Under the pieces are notes generated by a model, which worked only from the letters and a program-made list of their open reading frames with translations, was not told the origin of the DNA and searched no databases. Shown one piece after another: positions 1 through 11,447 of a stretch of DNA of 64,000 nucleotides (position 1 is the stretch's first letter; the number at the start of each line of letters is the position of its first letter). Source of the DNA: Branchiostoma floridae (Eukaryota > Chordata > Leptocardii > Amphioxiformes > Branchiostomatidae); NCBI RefSeq assembly GCF_000003815.2, contig NC_049995.1, positions 11,858,957-11,922,956 of the forward strand. Reading direction: 5' to 3'. The translations under genes were made by a program, and so were the position numbers.

Positions 1-78
1 CGTCAGATGATCATACTTAGTTTAGGTATGTATTACTCATAACGATAACGACCTTGCACATTTTAATTCTGTTTCCAG

Positions 79-1759
79 ACAGGTTATTGGCTCCTCCGCA
101 AACTGAATGAGCGGCTCCACCAGGGGACAGACCGCACCTGTCTGCAGCTGCTGCTGGAGGATGAGCTGCAGAGGATCGGCTGGACCGGACCGATCCAAGT
201 CGGGCTGGAGGGGTGGTGGTTTGAGGATGAGGAGGGACGGGACAAGGGGCAGGAGGCAACTGGGACAGAGCAGGAAGAGGAGAGGTGGGAGTGGACTGGG
301 ATGATGGAGAAACAGGTATGTAAATGATATCAATCTAGGGAGAGAATTTACCTCAGAGGGAGAGAATTCATATATTTGCCTGGAAGGGGAGGGATAATTG
401 GGAAAATCCATCATTGGAAACTGTATGATTTTGAAATGGTATTTTTTTCGGTGGAGGAAAGGGTTTTCTTGGTTTTTTAAGGTTCACTTTTGTACAGATT
501 TATTTTTGGAGAGCATACATTTCAAGTACTGGCAGTCTTTGATTAAAATTATGTACCTTAAAGCTTTTTCCAGCAAATTATTGATATGAATCGTGGATAC
601 TAATAGTGATTACATACTGGGTATCAAATCAATAAACCCGGTACATAAGTCATGCAATGCATAAACCAACACTTTATCCTTAATGTAAAGAATGGTAATT
701 AATCCCCCAATTAAGGTTGTCTGAAACTTGACCTTTAGTGTAATTAATGGTATTATATATAATAATTCGCCCTCCTCTTAATTACAGCCGGTACCACCCA
801 GTGTGACAACAGAAGGAGACTCAGGCCTGTCTGAAGACGCGTCATCTGTGTCCATCTCTTCAGCTGGAGAGGTGGAGGAGGGACCACTCAAGTGGCAGAG
901 AGTCAGGCTACAGGAGTACAAGGACTCACCAACAGCAGAACGTTTCATCAAGTCCTTTAGGTCCTGGGAGAAAGGAGCAAAAATCCTGACCAGCAGTGGG
1001 TATACAGGCCTGGAGGGAGTGAAGGCCTTGGTACAGGGATTCATGCAGTATGGCATATCATCACCAGATAACACAAGTAATGTACTGTATGATCAGTCAT
1101 TGTTGAACCTGAATAAAGATCAACTGAAACAGCTAACAGCCTCCCAGCAACAAGCTGACCCCACGGACAGCACCTGTCTGCTGCTGACAGCCCTACAGCT
1201 GCCACATGGAGACAGCCGGGTGCAGACCCTGCAGCAGGTGGTTGATGCCGTCGTACAGCACGGACCTGGAGACTGGCTGTACCAACACCTGCACAACATC
1301 TACTGCTACCTGGGGTGGGCCATATGGAAGGCAATCCCTCAGCCAAAGCCAACAATGTTGTCAAAACTTTTCAAGATGAGTGACCTACAAACAACAAATA
1401 TGCCAGCTCTAGCCAAAGCCCTGTCTGCCATGGCTAGTTCCCTCATGTACAAGCAGGACAATTTAGAGACTGTGTACTACACAGCCGTTCTGTCTAAGGA
1501 AGTGTCTGAGACAGAAGCAATCAGACAGTTTGAGCACTACCTCAGGCTGGCACCAGAGTGTGATTTGTATGTGCCTGATGCTCACTACCAACTGGCCACC
1601 TTGGACGGACATCAGCAGGGCAGGCAGAAAGTGATTCACCACTTCACCAGGGGGCAGCAGACGGAGGCCAACAGGCTACCCGTGTTTGGTGAGGTCGCCA
1701 GATTCATCAAAGACCCAGCCAGAAAGGCATACGAAGAAGCTATGGCACAGAAAACCTAG
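79..1759 (+). CDS. 3' part of an unrecognised helical (TPR-like) protein gene, last two exons
   Basis: Two exons are visible: 79-315 (after a TTTCCAG acceptor, donor CAG|GTATGT) and 788-1759 (acceptor TTACAG, stop TAG at 1757-1759). Both are in phase 0 and give about 402 residues of the C-terminal part; the 5' part lies outside the window. The first exon is acidic and Trp-rich near its end (GWWFEDEEG, RWEWTGMMEKQ). The second begins with a Ser-rich linker and continues as an all-helical segment whose last 100 residues have TPR/HAT-like spacing (AIRQFEHYLRLAP, DAHYQLATL). I do not recognise the family. The GTG at 803 is not a start: the frame runs back without a stop to the acceptor at 787. 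The gene is convergent with the V-ATPase gene. The exon structure is well supported; the function is unknown. Confidence 0.75.
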
Positions 1760-3299
1760 GAACAACAAACCAAACAGAACAATATCTTTAAGTTGGTTGC
1801 TAAGTCACAGTGTCTTTAGGTTAGTAAACCATCAAGAGATTGCCTCTACAAGCATTATCCATTCTATATATCTGTAAACAAAAGCTCATAATTAGATACC
1901 ATACTCATGATTTAAGCAAAAGTGGCAGATCATCAAACATGTAACGTTAATATGACACATAGTAGCACAGTATCTATCCATGCCATGTTAGGACATTTAC
2001 GTAAATATTGGAGACGATGCCTTTGAGATGATTGTGTTAGCATTACCTATCTTGTCTTAATTCTGTGCTAGTGTAAAAGTACAACACATTCATTTTATCT
2101 GTATGGAGAATGTATACGAGTGTTTATTGTTACGTATTACATGTAAATATCTGTACACCAGTTTATTCTTTGCTACAATGGAATAAGACAGTATGTGTCA
2201 GTATCTGATCACTGACAACAAAAGAGGACATTTTATAACAGACACTGTGAATAGTAATTTTAGTATGACCACATAATTGAGGATGAAAATTTCCTATGGA
2301 AAGCAACAATTGTATAGTGTATCTGGAATTAAGTCTAACTAGCATGAGCATTAGTAAGAATTGTATGTAAACAGAGAATGAATGATATTTTGGTGAATTC
2401 TGTATTATATTGCAAGATTGGTTAGCTTCTTAGTGTTAAACTTAAAAATGAAAGGCGATGTAGCTTACAACATGACAATCAATGATGATCCTTTTTAGGA
2501 ACGTGTAAAACTGAATCATTTTCACAACAGTAGAGGTGAAACCTGTACCCCAGTAACATCACTTACAAGTATTGACAATCAACAAGACAATCACAGACAT
2601 TATCTTACAACATCCCGGTCTTCACACAAGGGTTTCTGGTCTATTCAGACATATATTGCACAGGCAGTACACAGTAAAATACAGTCCCCATCAATTATTG
2701 TCACTTTATAGATCAAGTCACTTCAATAATGCACTACATTTGCCCTATGTACCATGATTTACACAAGACTACTAGTAAGTTTAGAAATTTTGAGTGAGGG
2801 TCTAACTATGAAGACACTACAGGAAAGTTGAGTGATACAATTATCTATGCGAGCCTCCAGCCATCAAAGTTACTATTATATATCATAATGATATCAACAC
2901 TGTATCTGTACATTTTGTACGCTGAACTACTATTAAATACATTCGCATTAAGTCTTATTTTGCCTGCTGTCTTCTTTAAATGTTTTCTTAAGTCTTGACG
3001 GTCTAACTTCAGGGGAAATCTTTATCATTGACAGAAGTCTGGTAAACTCAGTGATTTTTGCATGTCTTAATTTTGCGCAAGAATCTGTCATCAATTTGGT
3101 CTTCAACATTGAGTTGACTCCAACATAAGGACTATTTACAAATTATGCCTGATTAAAAATAGACAAACATAAAAACAAAAATTACTTATGACAGAACTAA
3201 TACAGGCTTACCAAATTTACAAAGCAGCAGATACTCATGATTTTGCAGCTTTCTGACATCCCACTGTTAAAACAAACCCACATAAGTTTGTGACAAATA
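1760..3299. other. 3' UTR / convergent intergenic stretch
   Basis: AT-rich non-coding sequence between the stop of the first gene and the tandem repeats at the 3' end of the V-ATPase gene. An ATTAAA at 2932-2937 could serve as a plus-strand poly(A) signal. On the minus strand an AATAAA lies at 2163-2168. No exon-like open frame with splice sites was found; the short frames here look random. Confidence 0.4.
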
Positions 3300-3308
3300 A
3301 AATTCAGT

Positions 3309-3838
3309 AAAAGTTGTCGAATTCCCCATTCCTTGTTGCTCCCTCTGATGACTTAACACTTATACGTGGGCTCTTTAATTCATGTAGTAACCGTTACTCT
3401 ATCAGAATGTACCAGCGTCTGTTGGACTACCGTTTGACAACATCAGATAGCATGTCTGATGTTAAGTTTGTGCAAAATAAAATTCAGCAAAAGTCGTCAA
3501 ATTCCCCATTCCTTGTTGCTCCCTCTGATGATTATACATTTATATGTGGGCTCTTTAATTCATGTAGTAACCGTTACTCTACCAGAATGTACCAGCGTCT
3601 GTTGGACTACCGTTTGACAACATCAGATAGCATGTCTGGTGTTAAGTTTGTGTAAAATAAAATTCAGCAAAAGTCGGCGAATTCCCCCATTCCTTGTTGC
3701 TCCCTCTGATGATTATACACTTATATGTGGGCCCTTTCATTGACGTAGTTAACCATTTCTCTACCAGAATGTACCAGCGTCTGTTGGACTACCGTTTGAC
3801 CACGTCAGATAGCATGTCTGTGTTGATGCTGTAGTACA
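3309..3838. repeat. Three tandem ~180-bp units carrying the V-ATPase C stop codon
   Basis: Three head-to-tail copies with a period of about 180 bp; the GAATTCCCC-type landmark sits near 3319, 3499 and 3680. Read on the minus strand, each copy contains the last codons of the V-ATPase C gene (…DMLSDVVKR-stop) followed by the same 3' UTR. Only the copy nearest 3838 joins a complete terminal exon. The other two lie downstream of the used stop, in the 3' UTR, and differ by scattered substitutions. Confidence 0.85.
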
Positions 3839-6800
3839 CGTATGGGTAGTACTCGCCCTGTCCGATGTTCATTCCACTCAGACCCGGAATGTCCATTGGA
3901 AGCTGAGAGGAAGGGAAAGAAAAAAATCAGATTGGGTCTCTTTTTTTTAACATGTTCTATGTTTTATACTGTACTGGGATGTAAGAGTATGATTGAAATT
4001 ACTTTAAGGTTCATTAAAATGTTCAGGTATGCCTTTTCTCAAACATGAGATTAGCAATAGTGGCAGTACTTAGTGGACAGCAACTTCTGCATATCTGGGT
4101 CGAAATCAAGCACATGAACTTCTCAACCTGTTAGAGACATCCTCCTACGTAGGGACATCCAACAGCCAAACAGCCTGTCTGGATGTGCCCTGCTTTCTCA
4201 ACCGTCACCATTAGTTCCTGACCGCCCTGCTTATGAATATTAATGTGCTTACCCATAGGAAAGCCTATTCTCTGATTGGCTGACAGCTGGTTTGGGGGGG
4301 ACGTCCACAGGAACTAAGACAAGAGTGATGGTTAAAAGAGCAGGGTACATCTAGACAGGCAGTTTGGCTGTTGGATGTCCCTGCGTAGGTGGATGGTTAG
4401 AGACTGCCAGTCACTACAGCAAATCATGCTTTTAAAAGAAGTAAAAAATCTCACATCATCAACAGCAAAGGAGCTGCTGTCCAGATGACCGTAGAGCTGC
4501 TGCAGAGAGTCTCTCAGCTTACGGTGAACCTTCTTATTCAGGGGCTGCAACAGCATGGCCTGGAAGTTCACTGGCAAACCATATCTGTAGCAATAGGAAA
4601 AAAAATGGTACATTATAGAACACAACATTGGATATTCTGTATTGCCCAGTGCCAAGCTTACGGTGAACCTTCTTGTTCAGGGGCCTGGAAGTTTACTGGT
4701 AAACCGTATCTGTAGGAATGGGAAAGAATTGCACATTATAGAACACAACATGGGAAATTCTGTATTGCCCAATGCCAAGCTTACGGTGAACCTTCTTGTT
4801 CATGGGTTGCAACAGCATGGCCTGGAAGTTTACTGGTAAACCATATCTCTAGAAATAGGAAAGAATTGCACATTATAGAACACAACACGGGATATTCTGT
4901 ATCACCCAATGCCAAGCTGTTGGTGAACCTTCTTGTTCAGGAGCTGCAGCAACATGGCCTGGAAGTTCACTAACTTGAGTAGAGGCTATAAAATTTTACA
5001 TGCCTATAGTATGTCTCTGTCTTAGTGAATATGGCTTAGAAGAATATATTCATATGCATGCAAAAGTGGGGTGTTACTGATTTAATTGCAAACCAACCTG
5101 AGCACAGACTCCACAAACACACGTAGAGCCTTAACGTGGATCCAAGCTGTGAAAGCCTCGCTGAAGTTCACCTTCAGCCATCTGACCAGGGGACCCTGGA
5201 AACACAAAGAAACAATTTTTATAATAGTCAAGAGCATTCTTTTCAGCAGAAACCAGGGTTGGACAAGTTTTCTGAAATTCAATTGTCCTAAAGACTCCTA
5301 TCGGGCGAGCACATAAAAGATTTACTTGCCCAAACCAATTTTTCACTTGCCCCAAATTCAAATGTCACTGTTACAACTAATACTAGTATATGCATTTTCA
5401 CTTCCAGCAATGGAATTCTCTGTTGACCATTGCTTGAAGTCATGACAGTAAAATGAAACAAGTTATTATCAAAATTGCACTCAATCAATGGAAAAATCTA
5501 ACTTGCCCGATCGGGCAAGTAGTGTAGGTCCTGCACTTGCCCGAACAGCACTTTCATTTGCCCTGGACAATAGGGCTAGTGGACTTGTCCAACCCTGAGA
5601 AACTGCTCTGATATGGAGTAAAATTCAACACATGTGTAACAGCTTCTATAATTGTTTCGTTTTTGAAAAAAATAGTACCTATTTTCGTCTAGGGCTGTCC
5701 CTCGGATAGGATGTTAAATGGAGGTCTGTGTTTGGGGACAGCCATAAGCCAAGCACGTAAAAGAACCCACCACTAATCGAAAAGAGTAGGGGTGCTTCCC
5801 GGTGTGAGTGGATCAAACCTTACAGTCTGGTCTCCGGGTTGACATCTTGCAAAGGTGATACACTACCAAAAATGATTTTTGCTTGTTTTGCTTACCCCAT
5901 GGACAATTCTTATATGAAGAAAAAATATTCTTGCAGGAAGAAAATGTAGAATAAAATTCTAAGCAAAACAAGCAAAACAAGAATCTACCAAAAAATCTTA
6001 ATTCTCATGCAAAGAACAATTTTCTTATTCTTCTTTGGTGAAGAAAATTTTTTCTCACACCTAAGAACTTTAAGCAAAATCTTCTTGTTTTTTCTTATGG
6101 TGCAAGAAAAAAAATCTAGAAATGCTTATTTTTTTAAAACTCTTAAGAAATACAAGAATTTTTGCTCTTGATGTAAGAAAAGTATTCTTGGTGTAAGAAT
6201 ATTAATCTCAAAAATGTCTAAAAAAATTCAAGCAAAAATTTGCTTGCCCCATGGACAAGCACGTTTTTCTTAGATTTCTTGGGGACAGAATAATTTTCTT
6301 CCTGGAAGATAAATTTTCTGTGAGGAAGAAAAACAAGATACACATTTTTGGTAGTGTAGTCTCCTGTTATTTTAATGATTATCCTTCCACAAATATGGTA
6401 AAACTGAACAATAAAAAAACACCAAAAAAAGATTTTATAATACGCTGCAATTTTGGAGTAAGACTTACGAATTGTTTCTTCTTGTCAGAGGCGAGCTTGG
6501 ACAGCTCATTTTTCCCAGCAGTCATCTCTTCCTCATTGTACTGGAATTCTCTCACCACAAATCTGAGAAAAAAACACAGAACACAAATTCCTTTACACAG
6601 TAGTTTTTTACGAATGGTATCTGTTACACTCTTACCACCGTATAGTGTACACACATTACAAGGTCAGGGGGGGAAAATTAAACAAATGGTGACGTGTACC
6701 TGTTTTCGCGAGCATGGTGCTTGTACTCGTCGACCACCCGTGTGAACATGGTAACTGTGAACAGTCCGTGGTCGTTGTCTTCATATATCTTTCTGCAAGA

Positions 6801-9800
6801 AAACATGAAATAAAGGCATTGCTCAATAAAAGAAATGTTCAAGGCAATCATGGTTTCTTGTCTCTCAAAATCTTATGATTAGTTTCAATATGTGTTCTTA
6901 ACTAATAATTGATTTCAGGTTCCCCATTGAAAGTTTTATCTTGACTTACATGTAAATTATCAATGCTGAAGAAACAATTCAATTGCTGATGAATTGTTTG
7001 AAAAACAAAACATCAAAATTTACCATTTGAAATATCTAGAGTTAAATAAAACCATGCATGGTAGACTGAGGTGAAAATGGATATCAATGTACAAAAATGT
7101 ATCTGTATGTAAATACATGTAGAAATACTCAGAAAGTACACTGTGCTGTTTCAGTAACATGAATTTACAAGAAATAAAAGTAGGTTCAACTGCATAAGTG
7201 CATCTCACTAAATTCAAGCTTTTCTTTAATGCGGCAGCTTTCAAATACCTGGCAGAATTAAGAGTTTTGATGTCAACTATGATGTGACTTACTTGGAAGA
7301 TCTGGGCACCACCATGTCTGTTAGTGTCTCATACTTCTCCTTCCAGTCATCATAGCATTGGCTGGGGACAAAGGAAAATATGCCATTATTGGTTAAAATC
7401 TACAGTTAAATTCAAATCAATCATCAAGAATATCTAACTAAAAAAAATCAGTATTATACATGATATCTGAATGACATAAGATCTTTTGTGTAAAGGAAAA
7501 CAAGTTACTGTTTCAGATGGCAAGGTTTCTGAATGTCTCAAGATATAGAAGTCTAAGGTGGTTTAAGAATGTAATAAGGACTAAGTTTTGAACCACCCAT
7601 ACTGGAAATTAAGGCCCCTTCTCTTAATAATAAGTGCGGTGGGTTCTTTAACGTGTTTTCCTCAAGCACAGGAGCAATGGGCCAATCCCTTGCCTAGGCT
7701 CTTAGGTACATGTAGATAGGCATTTAGCAAGATATATCTGCAATTGAAGGTTGACTTACTTGGGAACCACCACTAGTAATGTCTGCAGGTACTCAGAGTC
7801 CATCACAAAGTCTTCCTTCTTCACCAGGTCTCCCAGACTTCTGGTTAAAAGGCTGCCACTGGGGAATAAAGATTAAGCTACTCATCAATATCCTCCTGTG
7901 TATATATAACCATATCAGTATCTTTTTGTGCATTACTTTATTCGGACACCATGAAAGATACTCTTATGCTGTATTGAAAATAAGCGTAATGGTCCAAAAT
8001 AAGCACAACGTTAAGAACTTAATAGCGCAATGTAAATTAAGTGGCTCTAATCTTGTCCAAAGACCATGTAACCAGCTAGTCAACAGACACAAAAAGTCAT
8101 CTGTTGGCCCTAGAATGCCAAGATTCTGTTGTAAAAGTTGCTATGAATAGAAAGTTTTCAAACTTCCTTACGTTGCCTTTCTCGCCATGGCCTGCAGGTT
8201 TCCCTTCAGGTTGTTGTAGGCCTGAGACTTGCTCTTCAGATCAGCGTCTATCTGGCTCACTTGCTGCAAAGGGAAAACACACAAACACAACATGTCATGA
8301 TTCAATGGAACAACCGCTAGTCATGCAAATTTTCAATTATTATTGTCTCCCCATCTAGTATTTGTAAACTACTACAGTAACTGCTACTAAATACCCTCTA
8401 CCAAGACATTGCAAGCCAATGGATGAAACCTTAAGATATGTCATATGTCTTATTGCAGACTTGATATACATTATACATCACTTGTTCAAAGATGTTGTGT
8501 CAAGACTAGTGATGTTTCAATGTATTTATGATTCTTTACATTTTATATCCAGTGGGAAGTTGAAAGAAGCCTGTGCATTATTGAAGTTACTGTCTACGTT
8601 GACTGTGTCAACTACATGTCAATAGCATAAACAAGTGCAGCATAAAGTGTAAGCTGTATGGAATCTTGTGTTGATGATGATTTATTCCGCAACAATTGCA
8701 TCAGTGACAATGTATGGCAATGTATAAATAACATAAACTACAGTCTAATACTACACATAAATTTTATATGTTATAACATTACAACAGTTTCAGTTACTAG
8801 TAGTACAATACTAGTGGGCTTTATCGAGTAGAATCTGCGGTAGGCACTAGTAATAAAGAGAACTGATTACATACATAAGATTGGGTATTTCTGTGCTACT
8901 TTGCGACAATACATTTGTCAAAACTCATTTTGGAATAGTACAGTCTCTTTTTTGCATGGCGTTCTTGTGTCGTACCTTGCCGATGATCTCAGAGATGTTC
9001 TTGAGGGACTGCTTGATGGGGTACTTGGCCATGTCCCACTGGAATCTCTTGATGTAGGTGGCCAAATCAACTGTGGTGACAAACAAACAAAAACATGACC
9101 ACAACATTTCATGTACAATGTACATACAAATTTGTCCAATATATCAAGTCATAACTCGCATAGTAAAAATGTGATGATATGGTTATGCTCAAGCTATAAA
9201 CACAACTACTGTAAATGCATTTAAGTTCGCGGGGATTTAATTTCGCGGTTGCGGGAAAAATGACATTTCGCGGTGGATTTAATTTCACGGTTACACCATA
9301 GATTGCAATCTAATACCATAATAGAAAAATGTTCGCTGTGGTTTTATGTTCGCGGTTAAGTGGTCACCGCGAAAAGCGCGAATATTAATCCACCGCGAAC
9401 ATTTCTGCATTTACAGTATTCAAACAATACGGAAACGAAGCGCAAAAAGACACTTCTCACTTCACTTCAGGCTACTAGAATGAGCCAACCTAGCTGGAAG
9501 GGAGGGTGACCTATGTATGAAGGTCTTTTGTGTACATGTAAAACACAAAGTTTCCTCACCTCCATTGGCCAGCAGATTTTCCTGCAGCTTGTCTTTCTGG
9601 TCCTCTAGCACATCACCCAGGTACTGCGCCACTTTTCTGGCAACACTGTACAAAAAAAAGTAACATTAGATAAGCCCAGTGACAGTAATTACAAGTAATA
9701 CTAATAGCCTTGGAAGTGGTGACTTTAAGTTTAGGGTCACTCTTGTTGAGCAATAGCACCCAGGGTAGATCTGTGACATAATGAAGACACAGACTACCTA

Positions 9801-11096
9801 GAGAGGGTAACAACGAAAGTCAGACAAACTTCATCCACATCTTCAACTTAGAAAACAAGCTTTCCCTTACACTGGTCCTATGTGGTTCCAGTTTGTACAC
9901 AGGCCCAATGTTTTTACCTTTTACTTTGATTTGTATTCCTTTTCTGTTGAGTACTTGTCCAATGATCAAGAGCACATGATGTTTGTTGTACAATATATTT
10001 TGAATTAAGTACCAAACACTAGATGAATATAACAAAACCATTATCTTTTATTCAATCAATCAATCAATTAATCGTTTGCTTGCATCATAAGTTGCTGCGT
10101 GCAGCTACATCTACAGTTCAGACAGTTCTCGCCATGTTGTTTTGCACTGGGACAGTCCAGTCGGAGCTGGAGACCCCCAGCCCCTGGAGCATATGATGAA
10201 TACAGTGGAAGCCGCTTAATTGCACACCCAATTTGCCAGCAAATCCCGTGCAATTATCCGGCGTGTGCGATAATGCGAAGTTACCCAGTTGGACCGCACC
10301 GCCACGGGATTTGGGGATTCCGTGCAATTGACCGAAGTGTGCGTTTATCCGACGTGCAATTACTTGGCTTCCACTGTATCTGTATGTATCTGCATGTCAG
10401 AGAAATGTGTATGTCAGTGTGTGTGTGTTTGTCATACACAGTGTACATAAGTCATATAAAATTTCATCTCACCTTTCCACATAGCTGTCCAGCTTGCCCA
10501 GCTCATCTGACAGGCCAACTAGGATGTCCAGAGTACCAACCTGGAGGAGGGAACAGTTTTGTTGTAACTTATACATGAAATAACAATATATCTTCCCTGT
10601 GGTGGGCCTGTAGTGAGATTTTTTACTGCTGCCTCCCTTAAGGCTTTGGTTGGTGACAAAATCCTGGTGAGAACCCTGCCTACACATGTATACGTCATGT
10701 TTAGGACAGATACTTGTATGATGTACTGACCTTTAAGTCTGGTATGTGGAACTTGGTGTTGGAGGACAAAGTCTGAGTCTTGGCTGTGCAGTTGTTCAAG
10801 AAGAGGTTTCAATCAAAGGATACAGATTGACAGATTCATGGAAAATGTACGTACCTTTAAGTCTGGTATGTGGAACTTGGAGTTGGAGAACAGAGTCTGA
10901 GTCTTGGCTGTGCAGTTGTTCAAGAAGAAGTAAAGATTGACAGATACATGGAAGCTGTACATACCTTTAAGTCTGGTATGTGGAACTTGGTATTAGAAGA
11001 CAGGGTCTGAGTCTTGGCTGTGCAGTTGTTCATCTTCTCCCACGTCTGCTGGCAAGTCTTCTCCCCCGGGGCAGAGATCAGCCAGAACTCCGACAT
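3789..11096 (-). CDS. ATP6V1C: V-type H+-ATPase subunit C (V1 sector), complete
   Basis: Peripheral-stator subunit C links V1 to Vo and controls reversible assembly of the proton pump on endomembranes. Twelve coding exons on the minus strand: 11096-10965, 10540-10473, 9645-9560, 9070-8976, 8263-8172, 7858-7760, 7361-7293, 6792-6700, 6562-6469, 5195-5098, 4584-4455, 3902-3789. Phases agree at every junction, giving 389 aa (animal orthologues are about 380-390). Family blocks are clear: the start [20 protein letters not shown], then [65 protein letters not shown] and the C-terminal [10 protein letters not shown]. The ATG at 11096 lies 6 nt inside an exon with acceptor TGTCCCAG, so at least one 5' UTR exon is expected upstream. 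Parts of the first, eleventh and twelfth coding exons are tandemly duplicated nearby. Confidence 0.96.
4512..4975. repeat. ATP6V1C: Tandem partial copies of V-ATPase C coding exon 11
   Basis: Beside the functional exon 11 (4584-4455, minus) there are three further copies of its 5' part at about 4655-4716, 4785-4854 and 4912-4972, spacing about 128-145 bp. Minus-strand reading gives the [10 protein letters not shown]…NKKVHRK block again. The copy at 4655 lacks the AMLLQ-coding bases, and the outermost copy has lost its acceptor. Two copies keep a TAG/CAG before ATA(T/C)GG, and all are bounded by a GTAAGC that in the real exon is coding. Likely pseudo-exons, though cassette use cannot be excluded. 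Confidence 0.85.
5254..5597. mobile_element. hAT-like non-autonomous element (MITE)
   Basis: Terminal inverted repeats CAGGGTTGGACAAGT … ACTTGTCCAACCCTG. The 6-bp direct repeat AGAAAC sits directly outside both ends (5248-5253 and 5598-5603). CAGGG termini fit the hAT superfamily, although hAT elements normally make 8-bp duplications. The interior repeats the motif CTTGCCC(GA) in both orientations and encodes nothing. It lies in the intron between V-ATPase coding exons 9 and 10. Confidence 0.75.
5690..5835. repeat. Dispersed repeat with AAAGAACCCACCAC core
   Basis: Contains GGGGACAGCCATAAGCC, then AAAGAACCCACCAC, then a GGTGTGAGTGGATCAAACC tail. Related copies with the same order of blocks occur at about 41095-41160 and 46226-46370, and a reverse-orientation fragment at about 7608-7690. 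This is a dispersed family, possibly SINE-like. No promoter boxes or poly(A) tail were identified. Confidence 0.6.
5859..6358. mobile_element. 500-bp AT-rich element with TACACTACCAAAAATG inverted termini
   Basis: Begins TACACTACCAAAAATG and ends CATTTTTGGTAGTGTA, a 16-bp perfect inverted repeat. The interior is a long run of related AAGAAAA / TTTTCTT words, including the same CCCCATGGACAA block near both ends, so much of it is self-complementary. The outer TA could be the target duplication of a Tc1/mariner-type MITE. It lies in the same V-ATPase intron as the hAT-like element; no coding capacity. Confidence 0.75.
9207..9418. mobile_element. 212-bp MITE with TACTGTAAATGCA inverted termini
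   Basis: Terminal 13-bp inverted repeats TACTGTAAATGCA / TGCATTTACAGTA bracket repeated TTCGCGGT / ACCGCGAA words, giving a foldback structure unusually rich in CpG for its surroundings. Non-coding. It lies in the intron between V-ATPase coding exons 3 and 4. Confidence 0.8.
10201..10378. mobile_element. 178-bp foldback MITE
   Basis: Starts TACAGTGGAAGCCGCTTAA and ends in the inverse TTGGCTTCCACTGTA. The interior carries GTGCAATT words in both orientations, so it would fold back over most of its length. It lies in the intron between V-ATPase coding exons 2 and 3. Confidence 0.75.
10733..11031. repeat. ATP6V1C: Three tandem copies of the 3' half of V-ATPase C first coding exon
   Basis: The block coding [10 protein letters not shown]…KFHIPDLK on the minus strand occurs at about 10966-11031 (the functional exon), 10857-10923 and 10733-10799. 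All three copies keep a GT donor directly after the DLK codons (GTATGT, GTACGT, GTCAGT). The two extra copies lack a convincing acceptor at their other edge (they begin …TTCTTGAACAAC), so they look like pseudo-exons competing for the donor. Confidence 0.85.
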
Positions 11097-11447
11097 AGTG
11101 CTCTGGGACAGAGAATACAATTATAGCTACAGTATACTATAGCTAGTACCTTCATCATGGTAGCTATAGTTTAAGGGGCACTTTTTAGACAGACAACAGT
11201 AATAAAGCTGTTCGACTGTTGTTGTCTATGACGTCTCGGTCGACACTATTTTTAGGCTGTCTAAAGAGGATCAACATAGTCAGACCAACCTCCTTGGTCA
11301 CACAATGTTTTTTCTAGACAATAAACGGTAGACAATAAACAGTTGCATGACTATATAACTGTTGTAGGTCTAAAGCAGGCCTAAATTCCTCTTGGTGTAT
11401 CATTGCAGTCAGTAATGATTTGTGTTTCATCTAACTCTAAGGCAAGT

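Noticed and set aside
1041-1364. Minus-strand 107-codon frame inside the first gene
   Set aside because: Antisense shadow of a well-supported plus-strand exon; no splice sites or recognisable protein.
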